From: Scalesia atractyloides
Lineage: Eukaryota > Streptophyta > Magnoliopsida > Asterales > Asteraceae
NCBI GenBank assembly: GCA_947069175.1
Contig: CAMTDV010000027.1
Coordinates: forward strand, 35,601,369-35,665,368
Direction of reading: 5' to 3'
Length of the DNA: 64,000 bases
Below the pieces are notes generated by a model. The model was given only the letters and a program-made list of their open reading frames with translations. It did no database searches and had not been told where the DNA came from. A program made the translations under genes and the position numbers. Each line of letters begins with the position of its first letter. Positions within the stretch are counted from its first letter, which is position 1. This document shows, in pieces, positions 1 to 9,717 of the stretch.

Positions 1-107
1 TATCAAAGATGAAAACAGATAAGTTCCCAATCATTTACTAGAGTAACCAGTGTAGCTGTCTGAGTCTGGTTTAATTAATCTGGACCACCCTTGTTCTCAG
101 AAATGCA

Positions 108-539
108 CTATAAAAATATATGAGCTAGACACCTCCAATATGGAGGTAAAAGCTTCTTCAGCATCGTCGGGTAAGTTCCTTCATAGCTCATTCTTCGAAG
201 TGCTTTTATCACGTTGTCTTTATCAAAGCCAGTTGGATGGCATTCACTATCTCCAAATTTTAGCGTGTCACGCACACCAGACTCTGAAACTGTAATCTCT
301 TTCTCTTTGATCCTTGTCTCTATGAAGGCACCTCCACCTTTAACCTTTGCATTAATCCAGAAATCCTGAATCATGTCTTCATCTATCACTGGATTTGACT
401 TGAGCGTGTGAGTGATCCTGCAGTCGTTTAGCCCAGAAACTAGGGAATCAAATCTCTTTCTACACTCTGGTGGAGGATCCGACAGATAGAAGGCTTGGTT
501 ATAAAGTGCTTCAACTTCCAACTTGTGTATGTCCTTCAT
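108..539 (-). CDS. Envelope-like (post-pol) ORF of element A, N-terminal part
   Basis: A 143-codon open frame at the place where Sireviruses carry their extra, so-called envelope-like ORF. It begins with a Met after a non-coding gap downstream of broken pol. It contains a block with Phe-Trp followed by Ala-Lys-Val, then a Phe-Gly-Asp motif, and ends with a Leu-Leu-Pro-Pro-Tyr-Trp motif. The same block, in the same order but diverged, occurs in element C at about 30990-31310, which is my main support for a real conserved domain. I see no signal peptide or membrane segment in this part. Function is unknown; 'envelope-like' refers only to position. The frame ends by a stop at the left, where the homologous region of C continues. 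Confidence 0.55.
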   Translation of the reverse strand: MKDIHKLEVEALYNQAFYLSDPPPECRKRFDSLVSGLNDCRITHTLKSNPVIDEDMIQDFWINAKVKGGGAFIETRIKEKEITVSESGVRDTLKFGDSECHPTGFDKDNVIKALRRMSYEGTYPTMLKKLLPPYWRCLAHIFL

Positions 540-689
540 TTTTTGAGCTATTTTCTACACATGATATATTAATTATTGAAACATCAATTACCTCTAAACT
601 GTTATGACAGGTCAACTTAGTTGACTAGTCAGCAGTTCAGAAGTAAAGGTCAGAGGGTCAAAAGAAAGGCCAAAGGTTCACAAAACAGA

Positions 690-1240
690 TGAACTTGAAT
701 GAACAATGTTTGATTTATCATTCCTCAAACATAACCAACAGCAAGAAAATGATATGTTAGGGTTGCATACCATGCACGAGGTGCCTGGTGCAAACCATAT
801 AATGCTTTATCTAACTAATACACATAGCCTTGCTTCTTTGGATCTGTAAAGCTAGGGGGTTGAGCAACATAAATCTCCTCTTTGACCTTCCCATACAGAA
901 ACATCGTCTTGACATTCATTTGATAAACTATGAAACCCATGTAGGAGGCATATGCCAAGAAGATGTGTATTGCTTCTAGATGAGCAACAACAGCATATAC
1001 TTCATCATAATTAAGGCCTTCAATCTGTCTCAACCCTTGGACCACTAACCGAGCTTTGTTCGCACGATTATTCCAGCATTGTCTTGTTTATTTCTATACA
1101 CCCAATGAGTACCAAGAGCTCGTTTTCCCTCTTGCAACTTCACCACTTTCCACACACCCAGCTTTTCAAATTGATTGAGCTCCTCGTGCATTGCGTCAAC
1201 CCATCTAGGTTCCTACAAAGCAACGTCAATGTTTTTAGGT
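690..1240 (-). pseudogene. Reverse transcriptase fragment of element A
   Basis: The start of a copia RT: a block ending in Leu-Glu-Ala-Ile followed by Phe-Leu-Ala-Tyr-Ala, then a degenerate form of the Met-Asp-Val-Lys-Ser-Ala-Phe block in which Asp has become Asn, and further on the Ala-Leu-Tyr-Gly-Leu motif near 740-800. In-frame stops are present. The frame is lost around 690, before the catalytic Tyr-Val-Asp-Asp block would appear. From there to 540 the sequence is non-coding and leads into the envelope-like ORF, so a deletion removed the rest of RT and all of RNase H. It cannot encode an active polymerase. Confidence 0.8.
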
Positions 1241-1247
1241 TCAATTT

Positions 1248-2206
1248 GTGAAATGAAACATGAATATAAACATGTGTTAATGGTCCCAGATCTGTTGCGC
1301 GTTTGAACACAGGCAGAACTGGACCAATAATATTTGCAATTGGATGATTTTTCTGAATGCGCTAAGGGATTGCCATATCTGGTGCCTGCAGATTAGATTC
1401 CAAGTTAGAAGCACTTCCTGATATGATTCCAGATTGCTCCCCCTCATTTGAAGTAGTAGTATGAATTACAGGAGGATCAACTGTACAGTCTAACGGAATC
1501 GGCTCTTGAAATGGTGAGGCTCCGTGAGTTGAATTTGGTGGAGCAAAGGATTCAATGTTGTTGCCATCAGAAGGTTCAGAAGCCTTGTCATGATTTTGTG
1601 AAGAAGGATGTACCTCCGTTGGAACTTCATGAAATCCCGGAGGATCCACAGTAAGTTTCTTGAAAGAGTCTTGAGGCGGGACGACATCATCTTCAACTAG
1701 GATAGGAATGGGTATAACCGTTTTTGTGAAATGAAACACGAATATAAACATGTGTTAATGGTCCTAGATCTGTTGCGCGTATGAACACCGGCAGATACTG
1801 GGCCAATAACATTTGCAATTGGATGATTTTTCTGAATGCGCTGAGGGATTGCCACATCCGGTGCCTGCAGATTAGATTCCAAGTTAGAAGCACTTCCTGA
1901 TACGATTCCAGATTGCTCCCCCCTCACTTGAAGCAGCAGTATGAATTACAGGAGGATCAACTGTACAGTCTAACGGAATCGGCTCTTGAAATGGTGAGGC
2001 TCCGTGAGTTGAATTTGGTGGAGCAGAGGATTCAATGTTGTTGCCATCAGAAGGTTCAGAAGCCTTGTCATGCTTTTGTGAAGAAGGATGTACATCCGTT
2101 GGAACTTCATGAAATCCCAGAGGATCCACAGTAGGTTTCTTGAAAGAGTCTTGAGGCGGGACGACATCATCTTCAACTAGGATAGGAATGGGTATAACGG
2201 TTTTTG
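1248..2206 (-). repeat. Tandem duplication of about 478 bp inside element A pol
   Basis: Two adjacent direct copies, about 1248-1725 and 1726-2206, differ by scattered substitutions and a 2-base indel in a C run near 1919. The offset is 478 at the start and 480 at the end. The copied segment is the proline/serine-rich linker between integrase and RT. The duplicate joins one linker end to another linker start and so shifts and interrupts the polyprotein. This is a secondary, post-insertion change of this copy. Confidence 0.9.
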
Positions 2207-3161
2207 AGACATTTGCATCAACAAATAAATCAGGTAGAATATTAAACGACTGAAACAAAGAAGAATAGTCATATAACCAATCAGGTCCAAGTTTAGCATC
2301 TTTCGGATTTTCTTCCAGCCAATCCACATAATACGACTCCATGACTTGTTTCTTAATTTTGTTGTAGACACGATATGAAGTGTTCTTTGCATATCCGACG
2401 AAATAGCATGTATCTCCTTTTCCATCAAACTTTCCTTTAGCATCCATGTTGAGTATAACAGAAGGACAACCAAAAGTACGGAAATGCTGCACTGAGGGTT
2501 TCTGTCCTTCAACTATTTCATAAGGTGTCTTCATGTGACGTTTGTTGATGAGAGCATGATTTTGAACATAGCAGGCTGTGTTTACTACTTCTACCCAAAA
2601 TATCAGTGGAAGACCGGAATCAATCAGCTTAGTACGAGCTGCTTCAATGAAGTTCTGTTTTGCCTTTCTGCGATTCCATTTTGTTGAGGAGTTCGAGCTG
2701 CACTATATTAACGATCAATTCCTTTTACATCACAAAAAGTGTTCAGCTCGGCATTCTTGAACTCTGTTCCATTGTCGCAATGCAGCATCTTCACCCGCTC
2801 GTTTGCTTGGTTCTCCATAAGAGTGATAAATTTCTTTATCAGACCTTCAGTTTCACTCTTCAGCTCCAAGAAAAATACCCAAGTGAAACAAAAGTAGTCA
2901 TCAGTGATAACCAGGCAAGACAATTTTCTTCCAATACTCAGCACATTGACTGGACCAAAAAGATCCATATGAAGGAGTTCCAAGACTTGGATGTCTTGTG
3001 CATGAGCTTGGGCTTATGAGGCTTCCGATGCTGTTTCCATGAGCACAGGATTCACATTTTTCAATTTGCATGAAATCCCCGATTGGTATATTTCTGACCA
3101 TACCTCCCTTCGCTAGACGATTAAGATTCTTCATATTTAGATGCCCAAGTCTCAGTGCCAA
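1884..3161 (-). pseudogene. Integrase of element A (fragments)
   Basis: Integrase inserts the cDNA into the genome. The fragments run leftward: a zinc-binding end with His-x3-His-like and Cys-x2-Cys residues near 3040-3160, the start of the catalytic core with Met-Asp-Leu-Phe-Gly-Pro and Asp-Asn-Gly-Thr-Glu-Phe (first and second catalytic Asp) at 2708-2983, and the C-terminal segment with Phe-Gly-Cys-Pro and Phe-Val-Gly-Tyr at 1884-2534. The block carrying the catalytic Glu lies between these in a region with several frameshifts (about 2540-2700). Frames change at least three times, so no continuous protein is possible. Confidence 0.8.
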
Positions 3162-3610
3162 AACATTGCATCATGTTTGGCAACTTCAGAGAACAAACAA
3201 GTGACTTTATTAGTGGGGGCTTTGTTCATATCAATTACATAAGCGTTACCCCATCTTTCTGCTTCAATTAAGTACCAATCCTCTGGTATGACAATCCCAG
3301 GTTTCAAGACCATGCATCCACCTCTAGTAAACAAAACCTCTAAACCATTGTTGCACATCTGAGAGACACTAAGAAGATTGTGTTTAAGCTCAGGAACTTA
3401 ATTAACATCTGAGAAGCTGAGAACTCTGTTACGAACTATGCCCTTCATAGTAATTTTGACCCGTTTCTCCCCCTGCAAAGGTGACAAATCCACCATCGAA
3501 GATTTGATATCATTCAACTAGGAGATGTCCCCAGTCATGTGTCTGGAACAGCCACTGTCAATAAACCAAAGTCTAACAACAACCCTCCAAATACGTTCCT
3601 GCACATAAAA
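3152..3610 (-). pseudogene. Protease and pre-integrase region of element A
   Basis: On the minus strand from about 3560 the reading includes an aspartic protease active-site motif of the form Asp-Ser-Gly-Cys-Ser-Arg-His-Met, then a His-Asn-Leu-Leu-Ser-Val-Ser block and a Cys-x-Val-Leu-Lys-Pro-Gly-like stretch. This is the usual protease-to-pre-integrase path in Ty1/copia polyproteins, where the protease cuts Gag-Pol into mature proteins. At least two in-frame stops and a frame change are present. Assignment rests on the motif and on position directly upstream of the integrase zinc region. Confidence 0.7.
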
Positions 3611-3639
3611 CGAAATTAGTGGGATACAGGAACCCAGAT

Positions 3640-5241
3640 CTATTTCGATCAGGGCTTGTTTGAAAAACTAAACTCCTGAGAAGATGAAGAAGTGAGATTT
3701 TGCAAGTGAGCGCTTCCTAACTGGGATCTAGCAATCCTTTTGGGTTTCCAAACCTTTAACTCTTTATTGATTAAGAAAACATTAGATGAAAATGTGTTCA
3801 ACTTCTTGAATGAATTTGGAAACCGTTTGAGTTTAAACAATTTTTATTTGTTTTCTTTGCTAGATTCCAGTGTCCATCAGAAAGCTTTTGATGATGTTGA
3901 CATCGATGACGTGAAGCCATCTGATGGAGGAAAATTCTAGACGGATAAGACCCATAAGGATGATGAACACACTTTATAGCTATGTGCCCTGGAATTCCAC
4001 AGTTGAAGCAAGTTTTCCTTTTGGAGAAAAAAAAACTCTTAATTCAGCTTTGTGTTATTCTGGGGAACTGACTGGGTCTCCTTTTTCCACTAAGTGCCGA
4101 TTTCTTATGTGCATTTTTACTCATAGGAGAAACCTGCTCACAATTATCAGCACAAGAATAAGTATTTACAGTTTTACCCTTTAATCTTGATTTAGTTGGT
4201 TTTTGAGTTGGGTTTTCTTTTGACTTGCAACACTTGAGAAATCTTTTTCTTGAACTTTCATTTTGTGCTTTTTTTCTTTTTTTTCTACATTGTCTTTTCT
4301 TTGCAGGAAAAGATTATGTATTCTTAGTTTCATCTAAAACCTTTTCTTCTGAAACTAAAATATTAGAAGCGATTGATTCAGTTTCTTCAGAAATGATTTC
4401 ATTTGGAACTAAGCTTTCAGAATCAGAGGATTCTTGATCAATGGATGATGAGTAAGTTTTGTCAATATCTTGACTGTCAAAACTGTCTTGCTCATTATCT
4501 GATGAGTTGAAATCTTCGGTCTGATTTACAAAACTATCATAGGTTTCGTGTTTACAATCATTTACATTCAAATAGTCTGTCACAATAATGTTTTCAGTTT
4601 TATCAGATTTAAAGATATCTGAGGTATCCGTTGAGGTTTCAAAAGAACTGAATAGTTATCCGAATTGCTCAAAATTGAATCCTCAAACTCTTTTCGACTG
4701 TCAGTTAAATCATGAACTGAATCCAAAACCACGTCATTCAAAATTTCAGGTTCAACATCATCAGAAAACCCTTAGTCTAAAAAACCAAAGACTGAACAAA
4801 ATTCCAAACATAGTCATCATGTTTATTACATAAATAAACGTCTGTGTCATCAGCAATAATTGAACGTGAATCAGTATCCACTATTGATTGCTCATCGTCT
4901 ATCACTGGCTCTGCACATTCACTAAAACAACCAACTTTTCTTTCAGAATCAGAAGTAATAATGGTTTCCACAATTTCTTCAGATGAAGTTGTTGTTGACT
5001 TTTCTTAATTTTTTAAATTTTCAAATGACTCATTTGAGCACTCTTTATCATTAGTTTTCACAAAACTTACTGGTTTTTGAAAATAAGTTGGTCTGGCATT
5101 CTTATGTTTAAAAGGTTCCCAAGGCACATAGTCACCTGGTTTACCATACGCCATTTTATCATAATTTTCCAATTCTTGATCCGTGAGCGGCATCCTTGAA
5201 TAATTATGATTGTATGGCGGAGGAACTTGAGAATAACCCAA
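3640..5241 (-). pseudogene. Gag C-terminal low-complexity region of element A
   Basis: Several short minus-strand frames (3649-3840, 4314-4583, 4777-4971, 5005-5241) alternate between lysine-rich and strongly acidic, serine-rich stretches; the 4314-4583 frame is dominated by Asp, Glu and Ser. The equivalent gag regions of elements C and E, between the two zinc knuckles, are similarly acidic and coiled, so I read this as the decayed gag middle/C-terminus. Sequence similarity to C or E is too weak to prove it by eye. No enzyme motifs are visible. Confidence 0.5.
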
Positions 5242-5453
5242 CCCTTTTCCCTTATTTTCTTTCTATGCCATTTGTATATTGCACAGATTATGAACAGCAT
5301 CACCGGAAGTATCAAATTTCTTGATATTTAATTCATTTTGTTGAAACTTTCCAGTGAGAAGTCCCAGCTCAACTCTTACCAAGTCACATTCCAAAGTTTT
5401 TGAATCACGTTCGGTTTTATAATTGGAACCCAACATTTCTGTTGGTTTACGTC

Positions 5454-6182
5454 TCAGTGGAGTTGAGCTATGTCTGTCTTTACCGCATCAATCTTTTCGT
5501 AGAGAATTTTATTGTTCTCACGAAGACTAATGTACTTAGACATGGCACAGTTGTAATCATTAATGAGATAGAGATTATGAGATCTCATTTGTGCCATTTT
5601 ATGTTTGCAATCTTCTGAGCATAAGAAAGAACTTACCGTTTCAGAAAGAGATTTGGGCTCTTCAGTTTGTACCATCAAGCATTTGAGATGATCGTCAGCT
5701 ACTTCAGCAATCTTCATAGACTCCACTTGAGTTGCAGCATCAATCCAGCTGAATCCATGCTGCTCTTGAGCTAATAGGTTTGTTCCTGCTCCTGATCCTC
5801 CTTGATTTGATGAACTTGATGATGTCTGAGCTAAAGAAACTGGAACCATGGACCTTTCTGAGTTCCTAGCAGCAGCAACAACAGTTGCTTCATATCCCAC
5901 TAGTGTCTTCCTGAAGTCTCTAGCAAAATGTATGGGTTCATAACATCTGTAGCATCTTAACTTATCCTTAACTGACCCAATGCTAATATTTGACATAGGA
6001 CGGCGCCTGTATTTTTTTTGAAACTTTTCTGCTTGAAAAGCAGCCATCGCCAGATTCCAAGATGCATCCAGTTCTTCAATGTCTTCTTCAACTACTTGAT
6101 TTAGATCAGTAGCAAACACTGAAGGAGGCAAGAGATCTCCTACTAGAAATTCATTCAAGCTATTAAGCATTAAAGCTGCCAA
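5454..6182 (-). pseudogene. Gag zinc-knuckle region of element A
   Basis: A 242-codon frame with a basic stretch (Lys-Lys-Tyr-Arg-Arg-Arg) followed by a degenerate CCHC zinc knuckle: Cys-Tyr-Arg-Cys, then His in the right place, but Phe where the last Cys should be. Zinc knuckles of Gag bind and package element RNA, so this copy would be impaired. Downstream are Ser/Gln-rich and helical, charge-rich stretches. The frame is separated by stops from the upstream gag part at 6209-7268. Confidence 0.75.
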
Positions 6183-6208
6183 GGCTAACTTTTCTTCATT
6201 TTGTTTGG

Positions 6209-7268
6209 TTAGAAAAGCAAGGTTTTCAGTGGGGTTTGTGACTTGAGCGTTGGAGCTGGAAGATTAATGGGACTGTAGAGAACATTTGCATGCTGAGGTA
6301 CTTGTTGAAAAATAACAGAGGTCGGGACAGCGGAGTTGGTTGGAAGAGACATGCCATAAACATAGTTTGTCTTTTGAGCTTGAAGCTGAGCTTGAGTCAA
6401 AGGATTGAAAACAACATTTAGATTGTTGTTTGTCACCGGGCTAAAGATAAGATTAGGGTGACTCTGAGACATCATGGCAGTGTTAGAACTAGTCACCCCA
6501 GTAGCCATCATAGAGTTCTTGTGGTTCAGTTTTCTTTGTTGATTGTCTATTTCACAGGATTTGATGGTGGCAATTCAGTAAGAGCAACTTCATTTAGATT
6601 CTTGGTACGTTTGATCATAGAAACGTTAGCATCCTAAGACTTAGGCAGAGAATTCAACAGTTGACGATTCATCCCACTATTAGTGATTGAAATCCCAGCA
6701 CTAACCATTTGTGAAATTAGTTTGACAAATCTCCTGATTTGATTTCCACAGTTTCTCCGTAAATATGATTAAAAGAACTAAACTGCTGGTTCAACATATT
6801 TACCCTACTAGCTTTCATATCAGTGTTTCCTTCGTATAGGTTTTTCAGCACATCCCAAATTTATTTTGCACTCGTGTAGTTTTTGACAACAATTGAGATG
6901 TCAAGTCCAAGTGCCATGGTAAGATTTGCCATTGCCTTATCATCTTCATCCTTAATCTTCCGATCCTCATTTGACCACAAATTTTCTGGTTTCTGAATTC
7001 GAGTGTCTAGATCATCTATAGTAGAGTACATGATTGTGCGGGGACCATCACGAATGCATCTCCACATTCCTGGTTCTTTAGCTTTATAATACTGTTCAAA
7101 GCACCAAGTCCATTCAAAGTAATCATCACCATATAACAATCTTGGAATTTTGGTAGACGTTTCAATACTCTGGTCTAATTCCTGATGCAATGCCAGTGAT
7201 TGTGATTGTAGAGCTGTTAAGGTGGCATTGGTGAGATCTGTTGCTATCAAAATGTTGTGTGAATTCAT
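6209..7268 (-). pseudogene. Gag N-terminal region of element A
   Basis: Gag starts with Met at 7268 and stays open for 135 codons to 6861. The block with Gly-Asp-Asp-Tyr-Phe-Glu-Trp resembles the start of the UBN2/retrotransposon-gag type domain that forms virus-like particles. A stop after Ser-Ala-Lys at about 6858-6860 interrupts it; similarity seems to continue past the stop (Ile-Trp-Asp block), then frameshifts occur through 6520-6850. A further piece at 6209-6511 is Gln/Asn/Pro-rich. The start codon is chosen because it is the first Met after the leader repeat array and primer binding site. Confidence 0.7.
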
Positions 7269-7329
7269 TTTAAAAATGGCGAAAAGAGATTAAATAGAGA
7301 AGTGAAATAGTAACGTTGACTCGAAACAG

Positions 7330-7865
7330 TAACTATGACTCGAAAGGATGATCAATCCGAACAGTTGATCCGAGATGAACAGCTGATCCGAGATGAACAG
7401 CTGATCCGAGATGAACAACTGATCCGAGATAAACAGTTAATTCGAGATGAATAGTTGATCCGAGATGCTACAACCAATTCAAGTTGCCACAGGTGATTCG
7501 AGATGCCACAGACAGATCTGAGATGCTAACAATTTGTCCGATATGCCAAACAATTGATTCGAGATACCAACAGTTGATCCAATATATCAACTGTTTATCC
7601 GAGAAGTTACAAAAATCCTATCCGAGATGGTCAGGTAGATAATCCGAGATTGTCCACAATGATCCGAGATAATACGAGATACACACACAAACAACTCGAG
7701 ATAGACTGTTATGATCCGAGATGCTCAACAAGACTATCCGAGATTATCTGAGATGTTCAAACATGGACCCAAGATGTTCAAATACAGATCCAAGATGTTC
7801 AAACAACAATCTGAGATGTTCAAACACTGATCCAAGAAATTCAAACACCAATCCGAGACGATTCA
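7330..7865 (-). repeat. Tandem repeat array in the leader of element A
   Basis: A run of imperfect repeats with the plus-strand core GATCCGAGATG. Around 7372-7440 the unit is a clean 18 bp (core plus AACAGCT); toward 7865 it loosens to about 16-25 bp with changing spacers. It fills the space between primer binding site and gag, so it would be in the 5' untranslated part of the element RNA. No open frame covers it. Confidence 0.85.
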
Positions 7866-7923
7866 AAAACAAATAGAAACACTGTGTGATATCATATATG
7901 AGCCTGGAAACAGGTTTAAACAT

Positions 7924-7935
7924 GCTTTGATACCA
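7924..7935 (-). other. Primer binding site of element A
   Basis: The minus strand reads TGGTATCAAAGC two bases after the LTR end CCTACA. It matches the usual plant initiator-Met tRNA primer site TGGTATCAGAGC except for one base. This fixes the 5' end of element A and its leftward direction. Confidence 0.85.
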
Positions 7936-7937
7936 AT

Positions 7938-8175
7938 TGTAGGTCCCGATAAATCGGATCTAATTGATATCACACAAACAAACTTGAAGATGAAAGGATT
8001 CAACTTGCATACAAATGTAATTTGTCTGATACAAGTGAAAAGAACAATAAAGAGCCCCAACCCTAATATATCATTAACTATTTATACTAGAGGGTTGGAG
8101 CTCCTAAACCCTAACCTTTTAGGCCCAAGGCCTTTCCCTAAGCCCAAAACATTAAGTAACCCAAATGCATAAACC
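7938..8175 (-). repeat. 5' LTR of element A (start uncertain)
   Basis: On the minus strand the LTR ends CCTACA next to the primer binding site. A TATA box (GTATAAATAG, plus 8078-8087) lies upstream with a pyrimidine-rich stretch after it, as expected for U3/R. The outer boundary is estimated where similarity to the G1 LTR edge begins (about 8175). The LTR is therefore short, near 240 bp. The other LTR is outside the window. Confidence 0.55.
8078..8087 (-). promoter_or_regulatory. TATA box in the element A LTR
   Basis: The minus strand reads GTATAAATAG, about 140 bases before the LTR end. It is the only good TATA box in this LTR and would drive leftward transcription of element A. Confidence 0.6.
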
Positions 8176-8241
8176 TATTAATGTCCTTAGAATAATGACA
8201 CATGTCATATATAATTGGACACGATTTTACGGGGTGTTACA
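8176..8241 (-). repeat. Edge of the G1 3' LTR, cut by element A
   Basis: The 8219-8241 stretch matches 43060-43084 at nearly every base, and similarity extends to about 8176 with substitutions. Directly right of it (8242-8260) the minus strand carries a purine tract ending AAGGGGGGA, the expected polypurine tract before a 3' LTR. The remaining ~3.4 kb of this LTR lie beyond element A, outside the window. Confidence 0.75.
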
Positions 8242-8275
8242 TCCCCCCCTTAAAAGAAATCTCGACCTCGAGATT

Positions 8276-9458
8276 TTATTCAAAAAGATGGGAGTGCTTT
8301 TGTCGCATAGTGGACTCAACCTCCCATGTATATTCGGGACCTTGAAGGGCATCCCACTTAACCTTTACTATAGGTACCTTTTTCCTATGGAGCTTCTTAA
8401 CCAGTTGATCCTCGATCGAAATTGGTTTCTCAATGAACCTCAGGTTTTCATCAATTTGCACATCATGATGTGATATTGCTAGCGACTCATTGGCTAGACA
8501 TTTCTTAAGGTTAGATATGTGGAATACATCATGAATTCCACTAAGCTCCTCTGATAGTCTGAGCTTATAAGCTACAGTGCCAACACAATCGATTATCTCG
8601 AATGGTCCTATATATCTTGGGCTTAACTTGCCCTTCATTCCAAATCTCATTACACCTTTCCAAGGTAATACTTTCAGCAGAACTTTGTCCCCTATTTAGA
8701 ACTTAAGAGGTTTATGCCTCTTGTTATCATAGCTTATCTACCTATCACGGGCAGCTTTGAGACGATCACGGATTTGCAAATCTTATCTATGGTCTCTAGG
8801 ACAATCTCAGGTCCTGATAGTTGGGCTTCCACAACTTCTGCCCAGCACAAGTGCATTTGACATTTTCTCCCATATAAGGCCTTAGAAGGAGCAACCTTGA
8901 TGCTTGTATGATAACTATTATTATAGGAGAATTCTATTAGGGGTAAGTGGTCATACCAACTTCCACCTAAATCAATACACATGCTCTAAGCATGTCTTCC
9001 TTGTCTGAATAGTACGCTCATTCTGACCATCAGTTTGTGGATGGTTAGCCGTACAAAAATTTAATCTTGTGCCTATAGATTGTTGGAAACTTTTCCAAAA
9101 GTGAGATGTATATCTAGTATCTCGATCAGATACAATAGATACCGGCAACAATGTAGGGAAATGATCTTGTCCACATACAACTTAGCCAATTTGTCAGAAT
9201 TATAAGTTTCTTAAATTGGCAAGAAATGCGCGGACTTAGTCAGCCTATCCACGATGACCCAGTCGTGTCACTATCACGTTTGGTCTTAGGCAACTTGGTA
9301 ATCAAGTCCATAGTTATCATTTCCCATTTCCAAGTGGGAATTTCAAGTTGTTGTAAAAGTCCTGATGGTTTTTGATGTTCGGCTTTAACTTGTGAAAAAA
9401 TCAGGCACTTAGCTACATAAGTGGCTTTGGATTTCTTCAAACCCATCCACCAATAATT
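8276..9458 (-). pseudogene. G1 integrase, second part, with chromodomain-like end
   Basis: Integrase continues here after the element C insertion. Frames: 9240-9446 (zinc-domain end and start of core with Trp-Lys-Trp-Glu-Met-Ile-Thr-Met-Asp), 8734-8982 (late core with Glu-Phe-Ser-Tyr-Asn-Asn-Ser-Tyr), and 8276-8650 (C-terminal domain with Gly-Lys-Leu-Ser-Pro-Arg-Tyr-Ile-Gly-Pro-Phe). The last 50 residues end in a Val-Lys-Val-Lys-Trp ... Glu-Tyr-Thr-Trp-Glu pattern typical of the chromodomain-like tail that targets chromoviruses to particular chromatin. The second zinc-binding Cys appears as Ser. Several stops lie between 8983 and 9239. Confidence 0.8.
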
Positions 9459-9463
9459 CTTTT
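9459..9463. other. Target site duplication of element C (left copy, CTTTT)
   Basis: CTTTT directly precedes the LTR start TGTTGATAC; the same five bases follow the other LTR end at 33806-33810. Removing C and one copy rejoins the G1 integrase sequence, which is independent proof of the insertion. Confidence 0.9.
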
Positions 9464-9717
9464 TGTTGATACACTTTTAAGTCTGTCGCTTGTTCTTAGT
9501 TACGTCTATAATTGTATGGTCTTTGTTTATTGTGTCTATATATTTTGGTCGTGTCGACCAAATCAAGTATCCTCCTATCTAGATTTAGTACGACGCTTAG
9601 TATGTCTGTGTTGTAAAACAGTTGCATGCGTGCATACTTTAAGTCTAGTGTTTTTGATCTTGTTGTCTGTACGGCATGTCTGTGAGCAAGTTCTCCGAAG
9701 AACACTTCTTCGTACGT
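9464..9717 (+). repeat. 5' LTR of element C, first part
   Basis: Begins TGTTGATACAC and aligns with 33024-33274 of the 3' LTR. It stops at GTACG (9713-9717), the target site of G2, and resumes after 20302. Confidence 0.92.
9713..9717. other. Target site duplication of G2 (left copy, GTACG)
   Basis: GTACG precedes the G2 end TGTCACACCCC and is repeated at 20298-20302 after the other end GCGTTACA. The site is itself part of a CGTACG motif of the element C LTR. Confidence 0.9.

Larger units (their letters stand above)
1..8175 (-). mobile_element. Ty1/copia element A (Sirevirus-like), left end outside the window
   Basis: A copia-order element read leftward: LTR end, primer binding site, repeat-rich leader, gag, protease, integrase, part of reverse transcriptase, then an envelope-like ORF. 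Protease-integrase-RT order is diagnostic of Ty1/copia, and an extra ORF after pol is typical of the Sirevirus lineage. It lies inside the left LTR of gypsy element G1: the G1 LTR edge at about 8176-8241 matches the edge at 43035-43084, and the match stops near 8175. The element carries many stops and frameshifts, has lost most of RT and all RNase H, and has a 478-bp internal duplication. Its 3' LTR is outside the window, so no target duplication can be checked. The right boundary is approximate. Confidence 0.75.

Noticed and set aside
7330..7865. CRISPR-like look of the short repeats
   Set aside because: Units vary in length and sequence, spacers are not unique sequences of constant size, there are no cas genes, and the region is a plant retrotransposon leader.
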